From positions 637,501-701,500 of the forward strand of contig JAPWDM010000059.1 of NCBI GenBank assembly GCA_035578155.1: a stretch of 64,000 bases of DNA. The letters are read 5' to 3'. The notes below the pieces were generated by a model. It did no database searches. It was not told the DNA's origin and saw only the letters and a program-made list of their open reading frames with translations. Each line of letters opens with the position of its first letter. Positions within the stretch are counted from its first letter, which is position 1. This DNA is from Brachynemurus nebulosus. Lineage: Eukaryota > Arthropoda > Insecta > Neuroptera > Myrmeleontidae. The position numbers were made by a program, and so were the translations under genes. This document shows positions 47,529-60,366 of this stretch, one piece after another.

Positions 47529-47530
<2 letters not shown>
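46857..47530. mobile_element. Fold-back element nested inside a larger inverted pair
   Basis: Left ACAAGGTGGTCCAGAATT to AATAAGGGAGATA and right TATCTCCCTTATTATTGAG to CCACCCTGTGTA form inverted arms of about 70-90 bp, sharing TTCAAAAATAATGGTACC and its complement. Outside it, 46735-46795 (GTTTGGAATATGAATCTG...) is inverted at about 47618-47668, so two inverted pairs are nested. No coding frame. Confidence 0.7.

Positions 47531-47607
<77 letters not shown>
47531..47607. repeat. (TA)n microsatellite
   Basis: About 38 TA units between the inner and outer right-hand inverted arms. Confidence 0.95.
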
Positions 47608-47610
<3 letters not shown>

Positions 47611-47769
47611 ATGAACACCATATTTCCTTCTCTGTTTTGCAGAACAGATTCATATTCCAAACACAATAAACAAAATTTATTATGTATTTTTGCTAGGAAA
47701 TACATATTTACCAGTTTATAAATAATATATTTTTTATAGAAAAAGAGAGTTCAATATTTTTGTTTTTAG

Positions 47770-48150
47770 AAATTACCTCTGTTCACCATGCCTCCTCTAA
47801 AACCTAGGGTACATCTATATGGTGCGACCCATTGCGACCCTAGATCGACTACCAGGATCGATGCCCAACCCACAACTTCTCGTTGGTTCTAGGTAACCGC
47901 TCGACTAGGGCCAACAAACAAGCGGGCAGGTGAGTGTTAGGAAGACTCAAGTGCAATAAGATCACATGCACCTCCCGCTTCGTTACAATTTCAAGTAATA
48001 ATTTTAAGTCTGTGGGTTGCATTGACCACAGTAAACTTTTGTGATACCGCTCCTGCTTAGTGGAACAGCCACAGCCATTAGAGGGGAAGTGGTGACATAT
48101 CAGTGTTTAAGTGTGGTGTGGGTAGCTCGCGTTTCCATTTGGGAATAAGT
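47770..48150 (+). other. Second less AT-rich block, unknown
   Basis: Follows an acceptor-like TTTTTAG at 47769. It contains words such as GCGACCCATTGCGACCCTAG and GTAACCGCTCGACTAGGGCC. Only short frames exist, so a protein is unlikely. With the block at 46010-46290 it brackets the fold-back element, which would fit one unit split by insertion. Confidence 0.3.
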
Positions 48151-51100
48151 ACTGTATTGGTTAATATTTTATTCAGATGTGATTATATTTCCTGCTTTAT
48201 GCAAAATAACAACAAAAAAAGAAGAAATTAGAATAGTGCATTCCAAAAGGTAAATAAAAATAAAAACAATAATTTTGTAGTGAATTTTATTTGTAACATT
48301 TACGCATTAATACGAAAAATTGAAAATTTCGTATTCCATAAATACAGTTTTTAAATACATTTTGCTATTATATAGTTATAGTTTGCGTCATTTGCTAAAA
48401 GGTGAAATTATTCAAACATATGCAATCTAACTAACAAACATGTTTTATTACTTGCCTATAAAAACTAAATACTGTAGTACCTAAGTTCAATTTATTATAA
48501 CTGGCGCAAACTATGTGTAATAAAATAATTATGTAAACATAAATTTTGAAAAAGAAAATTAAGCAGATTTGAAACTTAGGCAACCAAAAATTCTCTAACG
48601 GTTTTTTTTTTTATTTTTGCTAAATTAATTAATGGCTTTAAAGAACTTTTGAAATCTATACCAATGGTCCCAAAATAGTGGTCTCATGCCCTACGAATAC
48701 TTTTTAGGTATATAATTATTTATTACACGTCATTCCACTAAAATAAAACATCCCTTACCTATTATTAAAACTCCGTGATTAAAACTGATTAAAATCATAG
48801 ATAAAATTTTTAAATCTAATGAATTCAAAACTTAAAAGAGAACTAGTAATTTTTGACGTTAGTATTAAAAGATAAGAAAAGGTAGATTTCTTTTAATTTT
48901 TTTTATTTATTTATAAATAACATTGCCATATTTTTTAAAACAAAAGTCAAAAATAACAATTATTTATCAATTTAAATATACTTTAATTGCTATTTAAAAC
49001 TAAAATATGGAAAAATATTAAAAATTCTTTAAAGTTATTTTCGTATAACTGATTAAAGTAATTGTGATTTTTAACAAATAAAATTTATTTAGCAATGTTC
49101 ATTTGTAATTGTTATGTTTACATTTACATATAAAATATTACTAAACACTTAAATTTAAAAAAAATTGCATTAATTTCTACAATTTTTTTTTAATAAAAGG
49201 TTAAATTCAGATAGATCGTTTGCTTTAAATAAAAGTATATTTGTGAAGTAACAGGTTGCGTGTATAGATGGTGCTAATCAATTCAAACGGGTGTAGTTTT
49301 ATTTTTATTTGAGGTTATGTTTTAGAATTAATGCAATTTTTTATGAGTTATTTTTTCTTTTATACTATAACATTTGGTGTCTATTAGCTAGTGATATCAA
49401 TTTGCACACTGTGTTTTATATATATCTTTTAATAATAAAATAAATAATGAAACAATAACGTGGATAAATTTTATTTAAATCAAGTATTTAATATATTTTG
49501 TTCTAATTTTTGAATTTTATACAAGTAAAACATTTCAAGTTTTATCAAAATGAAATAAAATTAATAAAAAAGTAATTTTAATGGTTTTAACTGTATAAAA
49601 TCCACTAAGATTTTTATATAATTTCAAACCTGTATAATCGAAATTGTAATTTATCAATATAATATTTTAAATCATTAAAAGGAAGACGCATTTATATTAA
49701 TATCTGCTTCAATTACTGGCTAAAATTTCAGTTGTAATTTTAACAGTAATTCACAATAAAGCAGACATTGATATTATTTTTGTATACATACTGTTTATGA
49801 GACCAGTAGATACACAGATTTTCTATTTTCTTATTATTATAAACTAAAAATTTGCTTTACTTAAGCATATTTCATGAAAATGAAAAAAATAACTATGTGT
49901 AACATACGTTCATTCATTTAGTAAGTTGATTTTTAGCTGAATTTTTAAGAATAGTTATTTTCTTTTAAAAACTGATAAATTGAAGAAAAATTCAAAAAAT
50001 AACCTTGGGTAAAATTTTCTTTCTATTTATTTTTTTAAAAGGAACTCCTGATATAGCAATCGTTGCCCCTCAGGTATCTACAACTCTTATTCGTACATTT
50101 TTTTGATTTGATTAGGTATTAGTTTGGATTTAATAAAAACATGGACATATGTTACAGAAGTTACAGCTATAAATATTTTAAAAATGTAAGCAAAATAGCT
50201 TAAACTTTACTGAAAAAAATAATTAAACGAAAAACACCAGTTTTATTGTCAGTAAGTTTAAAATTGTTTAGGCGTTTCATAAAGAAATTCAGGCCTAACT
50301 GATTTACAAATAACAATAAATAATGAATGAAATAGTTGCTAAACACTTGCAGAAAGCACGTTGCAGAAATTGTGCTTGCATTAATTCAACATTTATTTAT
50401 TTATTTATTTTTTATTTTAATACAGATGGCATATGTAATGGTTGTAAAAACAGACCAAATGCATTTAAATGTTGTTATGCCTAGTTTCTAAAATTTAAAA
50501 TAAAATCCAGCCTGTTATAACCAAATATATAATTTTTTAAAATTAAGAAAAAAAATTTATTATTAAATAGTGCTTTAGTCATGACTCTAAAACCAAGAAA
50601 ATTAAAACATTCTAAATAAAAAAATAATTATACTGTATTTTTAGTAGGTTGTCGGTAAAGCTCTCAGATGTCCTAAACAGCTCATTTTTTTTTTAACGAC
50701 AACGACTGGGTTTATTGCTACCATGGAGGTATTGAATAGTCCCATTGAAAAAATATTTTTAAACAGCAAAAGATAAAAATTAATTTTTAAAATTAAATGA
50801 TAATTAAGATATGTCTTTCGTCTTAACCTGTTAATATAACTATGAGCGTCTAAACATATTTTTAAAATGAGTGTTTTCAAAGAAGTTAATATTACAGATA
50901 TAAAACGATTTCCTATGCTTTTCAAGGTTCGTTCTCTATTTCTTACCTGCTTCGTTAATATTGGTTTTTCATCTGCCTTATACCTTTCCGTCAACTCCGT
51001 GATTGTTACTGGATTATTCAATAAATTAACTGCGAATATTATGCAGTTCGAAAATTCTTATAGTAAATTAACAACATTGTTGATACAATTAGTTTGTTTT

Positions 51101-53646
51101 TAAACTATACAGATACAACATTTATAACACTTTTATTTTATTTTTTTAAGTTCTTCATTTTAATTGTTTTTAATAAAAACAAAATGATTTTAACTTTTCG
51201 TAAATTTTATTATTTTTTGTTTTATTTTATGCATTTACACGTAGCCATTATTACATAATATTTTTGAAAATTTGCTAGTTTATCGATTTATTTCCAAATT
51301 ATCTTATAAGCTTATAAAATTTTTTTATATCTTCATCTAAAATTATACAAAATTTTATTTTATTATTTAATGAATCATGAATTTCCTGTATTTTGTTGTT
51401 TTATCTTGACGTATATAATTTATTGCAATATTTTTCAATGCAATTGTACCATTCATAACTGATATATTTTTATTACATAACCTCAAAAAATAAAATTTAA
51501 TGTAATGTCATTGCGAAGGATCAAAATCAAATTACTTATTATTATGAAAAATATCAGTTATGAAGAGCAATATATAATATATTATCAGAGAAAGGTTTTT
51601 CTTAAATTCTTTCTTAGTTCTTGTTTTTTTTTTTTTTTGGGGGGGGGGGTATTTAATCTCTGATATATTGTTTTCAAAATTATTGTAAAATACGTAATCA
51701 TGACCAATTTTAATTCAAACAAGTTAAAAAAATATAAGAAATTGTTAATTTATAATCGTATTAATTTATAAATTTTAAAAAAATATTATCTTAACCCTTT
51801 CAAAATATTTACAGGAACTGAAAAGAACATTTTATTTAGCTCAATTGGAAAGGGTTAAATTATGAATTTTATATTTATTTCATTTTTAAATATAAAAATT
51901 CTTATTTGTTTTATATACAATATTTTTTGTTTTATTTATTAAAACTGAATTTTCAATTTTATGTAAGTAGTAAAAATTTGGCAAAATAGTTTTGCAGCAA
52001 TTTTTTAATTTTTTTTTTTATTATTTATTTTATTTTTTCTAATTTGAAACAAAAATATTGCATTTTTATTTTTATTAATTGTTTACTATACCCTGGGTAA
52101 ATATGTTTTTTCTTAATTTGTTACATTATAATTTTCCTTCTTTTTTGTGCTAGGCGCGTAATATTAGGAATGTCAGACAATTGAGTCAAACATTTTATTG
52201 GAATTTTTAAGGAATTTGTAAATCAAATACTCTGTAGAAATTAAAACTGTCAAGTTTTGACGTCTACATAACCTAAAATATTAGTATTACTCCAGGCCCC
52301 ACCTGCGCTGTTATTTGTTGAAAATTATAACAATTATTATGAGCAATGATTAAATAATTGCAATTGGAATGTAAAAACTTCTTAGCTAGTTGTAATCTAG
52401 TATTAAAATACAAATTCCTTTAAAAAAATTACTGGATGGGTTGAAAATAAAAAAAAAATATTGTGACGTGGTAGAAAAAAGTCACTCTTTCAAAACGCGT
52501 ACGTTTTATCACAGTCTTTTCCTATATCGAAAAGCCGTTTGTTTATTCAAACTAAATCATAATATTTTTGTTTTATCGCTAATAATTTAACTAGCTATTT
52601 TATTGGTGTATACCTATTCAGAATTTATTAAAAATAAAAAAAAGAAAACAAAATTTGAATAAAATAAATTTATTTAAAAAATTCCTGAATACATTTTTAA
52701 TCTTTTTACACACGATACATTCCTTGAAAATCAAAATGTATTTTAAAATCATCTGTACTTAAAATTGTTTGTTTAAATAATAAAATCTAAGAAAAAACAT
52801 TCGTGTAAAATTCTTCTTTAGGTGAACGTGTTTTAGTGTGTCGGGTGAACTGTAATATTTCTCTCTATAATATATTTTGTGTAATTAAAGAATAGAAATC
52901 AATTAGAAACAATAGAAATTCAATAGTAAAAATTTTTAACGATTATACTGATATTTATAATTTTATTTTATTCCAGTTCCGTAGGTAGAACTATAGTACT
53001 CTTATAATTTTATTATTTCTGTCATTTGTGTGTACTCGACTTGAATTTGATACAATTTGACGAGATTTGACAATTTAATAGAGATAGACGAGAACTAAAA
53101 CAATAAAATTTTTTTTAAGAACGATGGTCTTTTTTTAAAAACTATATTGCAATAAAACCAGAAAATAGTTTTTTTTTTAGTAAATGTAATTTGGTTTAAA
53201 AAAATCCGATGTTTAATAAAAAAAAGCCTTAAATTTATTTATTTAATAACAAAAAAAAAATGATATTAATGATATGATTTGTTTAACACACCTTTAAAAA
53301 TACATTTTGATTTTCAAATTATTCGCCATTTTTAACACTCGTTTTACACCTTGAACACATTCGCTTGTTTTGACGTCATATTGTTGTACACTGAATCCCA
53401 TACTACCAAAATAAAAATTTTATTTTTTTATTTATGAGAATAAAAAGGCCGTAACAATTTATTGAGCAATTATAAACAAATATATTGCTCAGTATTATTA
53501 CTAATTAAAATACATATTCATTATATGTACTTATTTTAAAAATTTGTCTAATTTTAAATTCTATGTATGGACATTGAATTTTTATTTTGAAATTAAATTG
53601 TAGCGGTTGATTTGTGGTTGTTCTTGAGTTGTTGTTAAATTGTATT
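48151..53646. other. Long AT-rich intergenic region, no supported gene
   Basis: Very AT-rich with many homopolymers (for example T then G runs at about 51626-51650). No conserved protein frame. A weak minus-strand frame at 50948-51033 with splice-like edges was considered and not called. A decayed fragment of the fold-back family (TCCTGATATAGCAATCG) is near 50047. The right end includes the calmodulin-like 3' untranslated region. Confidence 0.5.
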
Positions 53647-56600
53647 TTAATTCTTGGCCGTTAAAATGGTCACGAATTCTGAAACAGAAAATTATTTAAA
53701 AATAGTGTCGTAATTTTACTTACTACCCCCTTGTAATAACAACAATCAGGGCCGGATTCACACTAGGAGCAAGCGGGGCATTGGCCCTGGGCAGCAAAAT
53801 TTGGAACACCCGTGATAATTTGTTTTCTGTATTTATTTTTTTTTTTTGTCTTCACTTATTTTCTAATAAAAAAATAAGAAATGGGAGCTTTTTTTTGCTC
53901 GTGGAAAAAGGTGAAATAGTCGGAAAGTACATTTTTCTTTTAAATTTTTGTCAGGGGCGACATTTTTCACAGTGCCCCGGGCGAGACTTACGGTAAATTC
54001 GGCCCTGGCAACAAGGCAACAATAAATTATGAAGTAAAAATAATTTATTCCGCACTAAAATGAGGCACGATATAATATGCTCCTTGATTGGTAACGAAAA
54101 AAATATTTTTTATGACTTTGACGTGAAAGAATCATAAAAATTTTTATCAAAATAATTTTTTTTGTGAAATTTTTAATAATGTAATAACTTACCTTCATAG
54201 TTCACCATACCGTCACCGTCTAAATCGGCTTCACGGATCATGTCATCAACTTCTTCATCGGATAATTTTTCGCCTAAATTGGTCATGACGTGACGTAATT
54301 CATTCGACGATATTAGACCATCATTATTTTTATCGAACACTCTGCGTTTAGAATGACATCAGTTAGTTATTCAGTGAGATGATTCATTATTTAAGGTACC
54401 ATCACAGTGTAGAATTTAGAAAAAATCAATTTTTTTTTTTTTTGGTCTTAAAGTACATATTACGCATGTTCTCTCAAAATTTCAAATTGAAATTCGAATT
54501 ATTATGGTCGCTACGATCACGGATCAATGGATTCAGTCTAAATACAAAATTCTGTGAATCGATTGGCGCCTTTTGGCAGGTGTTATATCATTTTACATTC
54601 AGTCTTTCCGCAACCAGTGAACGTATAAGATCAATTGTTATCACTACAGTATCACATTGTTGTTGAAACAATGATTTGAAACAATTTTGAGACAAACTTT
54701 AAACGTGTTTGTCTTGAAATTTCCTTTCCCTTGAAACGGTACCCACTCTCAGAGGGAAAGTTTCCAAGCTATAAGTTTGAAATTTTGACAGAATATTCTT
54801 TATTCCATTCTCCATGCAGGCCCGACGAGAGGGCGTGGTAGCCAGGGTTGCAGCCCCGGGGCCCGGGGCCCCGGAACGAATCTTTTGCGCACCATTTATT
54901 TTTTTGGGAAATTTTTTTTTTTTAAATATGTGGATTATTCCCGGGGCCCGGCATTTCTCTCCACGGCCCTGTCTCCATGTACCTATGTAAGCTTTTTTTT
55001 GAAATCTTCTTATTTTTTCACACGGAAAACTGTTGAAAAAAGGCCTAAATTTTGTACGTCTTATTCAAACCCCCGTTATTTTTTCAAATTTCAAAAAAAA
55101 AACCTCCATAGGATCATAGCGGCTTACCTACAGATTGATAATTAATCTATTTGATTTTTTTTCTCAGATGAAAACTGCGGCCGCAATCGTGGGCACTACT
55201 AGCCGCCCTTTTTTTTAAATTTTTCAAAAAATTATAATAATATTTTATATAATAAGATAAATTTTTCAAAAAATTATAATAATTATAAAAAATGAATAAA
55301 AAAAATACTTTTGTATTGTTAAATAGTGGTATTAATCGTAAAAAAAATTCATCCCCAATTCCCCTATCCTATCAATCCAAAAAAAAAAAAATTGCGAAAA
55401 CTGACTGTTTTTCGGCCGGTTACACTGTGACGGTACCTTAATTTTGTGTGATACAAACCTGAACGCTTCACGAAGTTCATCTTCACAGTCGGCCCCTTTC
55501 ATTTTTTTGGACATCATTTGTAAGAATTCATTGAATTCAATTGTACCGTTACCGTCTTGGTCCACCTCGTTCACCATATCTCTTAATTCGGTTTCTAGAA
55601 TTGTACAGTTTCGGTTTAGTTAGTGTATTCGGTAGTTTAGCTACCACTAATGTCCTACTAGACTGTGATATTTCAATTTTTATAACTTTATACAGGTTGA
55701 TCGTCCGATATGTATGACCAATTAATTCATTATGTTAAGGGGAGGTTTACTCGAGAGTCCTTCAAAAAATTATGTATTTTTCTAGAATTTTTTTCTCAAG
55801 AACGGAATTAAATATCAATTTCAAATTTTGTGCACATATTTATTACGTATTAAACTACACACAAAAAAAAAATTTTTCAAGGAAAAATATAAAAGTGTTC
55901 AATTTATAGATAGTGCAGTGTAACCATCCGAAAATCCAATGCCTTGTTGGTGGACATCCTAGCGCCGGTGCCGGTAATAAACCACCGAAATCCAAAAACA
56001 GAAAAGATTTATAAAATATATGAAGAGTACCGGCACCTCTACCTATAATATCAATAAATTGCTGAAAGAAAAAAAATGGCGGATGTTTGAACTTTTGATT
56101 ACGATTTTTGTCTTATTTTTCGTTCTTTAAAGTAAACTTAAAAATAAAAAAAATATTGAAAGTGTATCGAACTTAGGTAGAGGTGCCAAAGAATTGAATT
56201 ATCTTTAAAATAAAAAATTAAAAAAAATGATCCATCGAATAGTTTTTGAGTTATCGTGCTAACCAGTTCCAAAAATGTAGTTCCGAGATATTATAAAATA
56301 TATATAAAGAAATGTATGTGTATTTTCAAAATTTTATATTTAATACTCATTATTGCGTGAACTACGTTTTTTGAATTTTTTTTTTTTATAGACAGCTGGA
56401 TTCGATTAATGTGCAAGAATCTTGTTTTTAAATTATTTTCAGTAAAATCATTTTGGGAACATATTCTATAGATAATTTGCTATCAATTTTGGCAAAAAAA
56501 ATCGATTTTTTTTTATCAAATCTCAAGTAAACCTTCCCTTAAATTACTTTCAGCAAAATCACTTTAGGAACATATTCTACACATAATTAGCTACCAATTT

Positions 56601-57719
56601 CTGCCAAAAAAATCGATTTTTTTTTAACGACTCTCAAGTAAACCTCCCCTTAATTAAAATTCACATAGTGATTGAAAAATTATCGGCTGGGACTCGAACC
56701 CCGGTCTCTCGGTTACTAGCCAAACGCCTTACCTATTAGGCTATCGAATCGTTGTTCGAGAGAGATTCCAGTTCGATAATCAATTACATACTCTCTTTAA
56801 TGGAAGATGCATTTATTTTTTTAATTTCATTATCAAAATAGAGAAAGGGACGCTACATTTGAGTTCAAAATAAGCTTTTTTTGCGCAGTTCGCCATCTAC
56901 GTCATAATACGTCACAAATTTGAATTTTTAGAAAAAGACAACATTACAATTTATTTATTATTATATTTATACAGTATGAGTTTTTTGAGAGTTACCATTT
57001 TTATTACAATTAAACCGTTGATAAGAGCTATAAAGCTCCTGACTATAGCAATCGGTTACCCCCGTCGATATCTACAACTCTTATTTGAACAATTTTTCGA
57101 TTAAATCAACGGTTTGGCTGTTATAAAAATGGTAACTCTCAAAAAAACTCACGCTGTGTATATGTAATTCGCCATCTATGTCATCACGATCTGCACGTCG
57201 GCATACCTTTCTCCATCTACTCTGTTTCATTATTAATTGATAAAATATAGTTGCGTTTTTAGGATTTGACTGAATTAAGCTATGAAGTCGTAAAACTCAA
57301 AGACTTTTAGTCGTAAAACTTAAGTTCGAATGTGAAAATCGGTCTTGTTTATCGATTACTGTTAACTTTACTGACCTGTTGGTCTTTGACCTAACGAACG
57401 CATTACCACGCCTAATTCGGCCATTGTAATAGTGCCATCTTCATCTTTATCGAATAACATGAACGCTTCCTTGAATTCCGCCACTTGATCCTCGGTTAAT
57501 CCATACTCCGACTGAAATGAAAACAGAAAGAATACATTTTTTTAAATATACGAATGGATGCGCAATTTTTGAAAAAAAAAACTATGTGTGCGCATGTTGA
57601 TCGTTAAACCCTGTTTAAAAACTTACAGATTGTATTCTAGTTTCTAGGTCTGATGTTAATCTTCGAAGTCGCGAATATTCTTTACCATATCGTTCATTAT
57701 AATCGTTGGAATTTGACAT
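53647..57719 (-). CDS. Neo-calmodulin-like EF-hand protein with N-terminal extension
   Basis: Five minus-strand exons: 57719-57627, 57511-57376, 55594-55459, 54341-54193, 53678-53647; 181 aa, phases consistent. Four complete EF-hand loops: residues 52-63 ([12 protein letters not shown]), 88-99 ([12 protein letters not shown]), 125-136 ([12 protein letters not shown]), 161-172 ([12 protein letters not shown]), each with acidic positions 1, 3 and 5 or Asn equivalents, Gly6 and Glu12, so all should bind calcium. The core follows calmodulin ([26 protein letters not shown]) but differs at many positions and ends [11 protein letters not shown]. Calmodulin has 149 residues; the extra N-terminal part (exon 1 plus a few residues, basic/acidic with [14 protein letters not shown]) is unlike it. 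It is best called neo-calmodulin-like, a class known in insects; targets unknown. Introns 2-4 contain a hAT MITE, two TTAA elements, a tRNA-core repeat and a fold-back MITE. Confidence 0.93.
53747..54007. mobile_element. Short hAT-type MITE in calmodulin-like intron 4
   Basis: Ends CAGGGCCGGATTCAC and GTAAATTCGGCCCTG are inverted repeats of the common CAGGGCCGG type. Flanks ACAACAAT and GCAACAAG agree at 6 of 8 positions, so an old 8-bp duplication is plausible. No coding frame. Confidence 0.75.
54391..55441 (+). mobile_element. TTAA-flanked element (GGTACC terminus) in calmodulin-like intron 3
   Basis: TTAA at 54391-54394 and 55438-55441 encloses inverted ends GGTACCATCACAGTGTA and TACACTGTGACGGTACC. 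The fragment at 1001-1404 belongs to the same family. A GC-rich block at about 54817-54971 (CAGGCCCGACGAGAGGG to CCACGGCCCTG, with GGGGCCCGGGGCCCC) looks like another small element nested inside. No transposase. Confidence 0.85.
55735..56653 (+). mobile_element. TTAA-flanked element (GGGGAGG terminus) in calmodulin-like intron 2
   Basis: TTAA at 55735-55738 and 56650-56653; ends GGGGAGGTTTACTCGAGAG and CTCTCAAGTAAACCTCCCC. It matches the copy at 24018-24931 along its length, including the tandemly duplicated right terminus. Non-coding. Confidence 0.88.
56654..56770 (-). repeat. tRNA-core repeat in calmodulin-like intron 2
   Basis: Minus-strand core 56750-56681: D-arm GCCTAATAGGTAAGGC, anticodon loop CTAGTAA (AGT, threonine-like), T-arm GGGGTTCGAGTCCC, then the family tail GATAATTTTTCAATCACTATG. 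Only one tail is present, unlike 26169-26358. It abuts the right TTAA of the preceding element. Confidence 0.7.
56970..57160. mobile_element. Fold-back MITE in calmodulin-like intron 2
   Basis: Left TGAGTTTTTTGAGAGTTACC and right GGTAACTCTCAAAAAAACTC are inverted, with further pairing of ATTAAACCGTTGAT and ATCAACGGTTTGGCTG inside. Core shared with 11028-11472. Probably TA-flanked. About 190 bp. Confidence 0.75.
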
Positions 57720-59064
57720 TTTGTTTAAATAATATTTTGATTTCTACAATTTTAAGTGTTTTTTTAAAAAAAAATAATATTACTGGTATAAATTCAAAAT
57801 TTTTAGATGTGTTGATTTGTGAAATTATTGAAACTTGTCTCTTAAGCCATTCCACGAAAAAGGGGTCAAATTGAAATAAAAATACAGTCACTTTCGAATT
57901 TGTGTGTTTTATTTTAACTGCGAATTTTAAGAGAAAATATTTCTCCTTTTTAATTATTGTTTATTCTTTAATTTTTCATCAAACACGTACTCTTAGATTT
58001 TATATCAATGGCTCAATTGAATGCGTAATTCCATTAATGTAAATTGCATGTTGTTGTTTCGTATCGCACTGTCCCTCCCCCGGCCCCTTTATGTCCCGCG
58101 TACGTTGGTACGTGAGAAAATTCTATTTTAAAATAAATTTTATTATACCTACTTCATTTTGTACCGAAACTCATAAAGATAAAATTGTGTTGTGTTTAAA
58201 ACATGATCAGATAAAAATTTGTAAATATCACATTTTCGTGTCTGATAAGCTGAGTAAGAGTTTTCAGAATAACCTTCATAAGATTGATGTTATAAAAACA
58301 GACTTTATAAAGATTTGTTCATATCTATAGGCTGGGTGCGTGATGGCAACGACATCTATAATATACATTTTTCCGGGCTCATTAACGAATATAAATAATG
58401 GTAACCGTGGAAATAAATAAATTTAAAATATTTTTAAACAAACCGTAAAATCTGAATACACATATTTGCTAGATTTAAAATTAATTTTTTTATAAATAAA
58501 TTTGAACAATTTGATTTGTTTAATTTGAACAATAAAATACTGGATGAAGTATAACAGTTACATTAAAAAAGTAATTAAACAATTTTCGACGTTAATATGG
58601 ATATAATTATCAAGACAGTATTTCCTTCCAACCACGGACTATGCAGAGGAAAAAGTTGTTGGTGCCGGTAAAGCACGTCAGGGAAATTCGAGAATTAAGA
58701 AATGCTGGCATGTCATTTAGTTGAATGTAGGTAGAGTCATAAGACAAACATCGATAACTTTAACTCCTTATGAAACATTATTGCATGTGACTATGTGAGT
58801 TAAAATACATCAAATATTTTTAATTCTCTATTTATGGATTGACGTGTAGATGTTAATACTCTTGACAGATAAATAAGGAATGACATATTAGTTGCAACTG
58901 CGTTTATAATCAAAGTGAATCAATGTAAATATTTTTATTTAATATTTTTTATTATACTATAAACACATATGAGCCCGTATTAATGCTTGTTTTCTCCACT
59001 ACTCACGCTGCAATCGATTTAATTGTCCCCACCATATACTTTGCACTCTGCCTTCGACTTTCCA
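57720..59064. other. Upstream of the calmodulin-like gene, otherwise empty
   Basis: The promoter should lie in the first few hundred bases. A short C-rich stretch (CCCTCCCCCGGCCCC) is at about 58073. No gene or repeat is recognised beyond that. Confidence 0.45.
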
Positions 59065-59290
59065 ATTTTTAGCGAATTTTCGAATGGAAAATTCAACTAA
59101 TACGTTAAGTGTCATGGTGAAGAACATTATATTTTTACGAAATTTGGCGAAAACGTTAGAAGTCTTAAAAACCTTGAATGCGTTTGGCAAGCCGATGCCC
59201 GGAATTGGATATCTTGGATATTTTTGGTTTAAAAAATCAGATATTTGCAAAAATTCACCAAAATTCAAAGGTTTTTTAAAGGCAGTATTA
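59065..59290 (-). repeat. Degenerate member of the microsatellite-core repeat family
   Basis: TTTTTAGCGAATTTTCGAATGG, TACGAAATTTGGCGAAAACG and AGCCGATGCCCGGAATTGG correspond in order to landmarks of the copies at 3891, 9105 and 16866, but there is no TA tract. It is older or from a different subfamily. Confidence 0.5.
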
Positions 59291-60106
59291 ATTCTAGTCT
59301 AGAAGTTCGAAAAAATCGATTTTTTTTTATTTTCAAAGTTCAGACCTTTAAGAATAGTTCTCTAAAAGAATTTACGGATATTCGAAATATTTTCGGAGTT
59401 ATGGCGACTTTTTCCCTGTGTACTTGGGTATCTTTTCCGTGTTAAATTCAAATTTTTAATATAAATTACTCGAAAATACTTCTTTCGATACTGTTGACAT
59501 GATATCTCAAGTTCTAATGTACCAATTTACTTGAAATTTGGTACAAACCACCTCTATTAAAATTAGCCCGACGTAGGGGTTTTTGGAATTTTTTGTTTCT
59601 TACTATTTTTAAAAAATTTCCAAAGTTGAAAAAAAAGGACGAAAAAATGTTTTTTTTTTTTTTTTAAATGGACGCCATTTTGTGAAAAAATTTATTTTTT
59701 TTTAATCGGCTACGTTCGGCTAATTCTACATCCTTGTTTATTGAGAATTAACTAAAATTTTATGTTTCAGACCACCAGGAGGATTGGAATCATGTCAGCC
59801 AGGAGACACCTTTTTTTTGAGTTCCCACCTTGACGGCCTGTACCGATTTCAATTTTGAATTTTTATACATTTTTATACTTTTCAAATATTAATAAAAAAC
59901 TGGTTAAAGTTTGGATACTAAATTTTTTTTGTTTATTACGCTCGTAAAATTACCTCGAAATCGAGCCTCTGGACTAGAATACCCCCCTCCCCCTCTTAAT
60001 TTATCATTTTACATAATTTTAAAGAGCGGAAGAAATCACAAAGGATAGGTTTTTAAATATCATTATAATATGTAAACTGATTTTCGAGAAAAATTGAAAA
60101 ATATGT

Positions 60107-60366
60107 TTTTCTACTCCTACTATTAAAAGTAACATTTTGTGCACGGCTAACTATATGTAAAAATTAACAATTTCCCACACTGTGCGGAAATAGCAGTGGG
60201 AAATTATTTCGCACGGCTTAATATAATAAAAAATTTGGCTATGTCTGATTTAATATATAATGTCATAATTATGTAATTCTAAAAATATACATATGTATGT
60301 TGATTATTTATTATTGTTTCCATAGTTTCAAAGTATGCTTTGGCAAAAATTTGTACATCCTACCCC
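60107..60366 (+). repeat. Fold-back repeat, family F, truncated copy 3
   Basis: CTACTCCTACTATTAAAAG through GTGCACGGCTAACTATATG to GCTTTGGCAAAAATTTG follows 15249-15490; the hairpin half is absent. Confidence 0.75.

Noticed and set aside
50641..51021. Minus-strand frame with splice-like edges (about 51033 and 50948) encoding a short TELTERYKADEKP-type segment
   Set aside because: The acceptor lacks a pyrimidine tract, no adjoining exon fits, and no family is recognised. RNA-seq could revive it.
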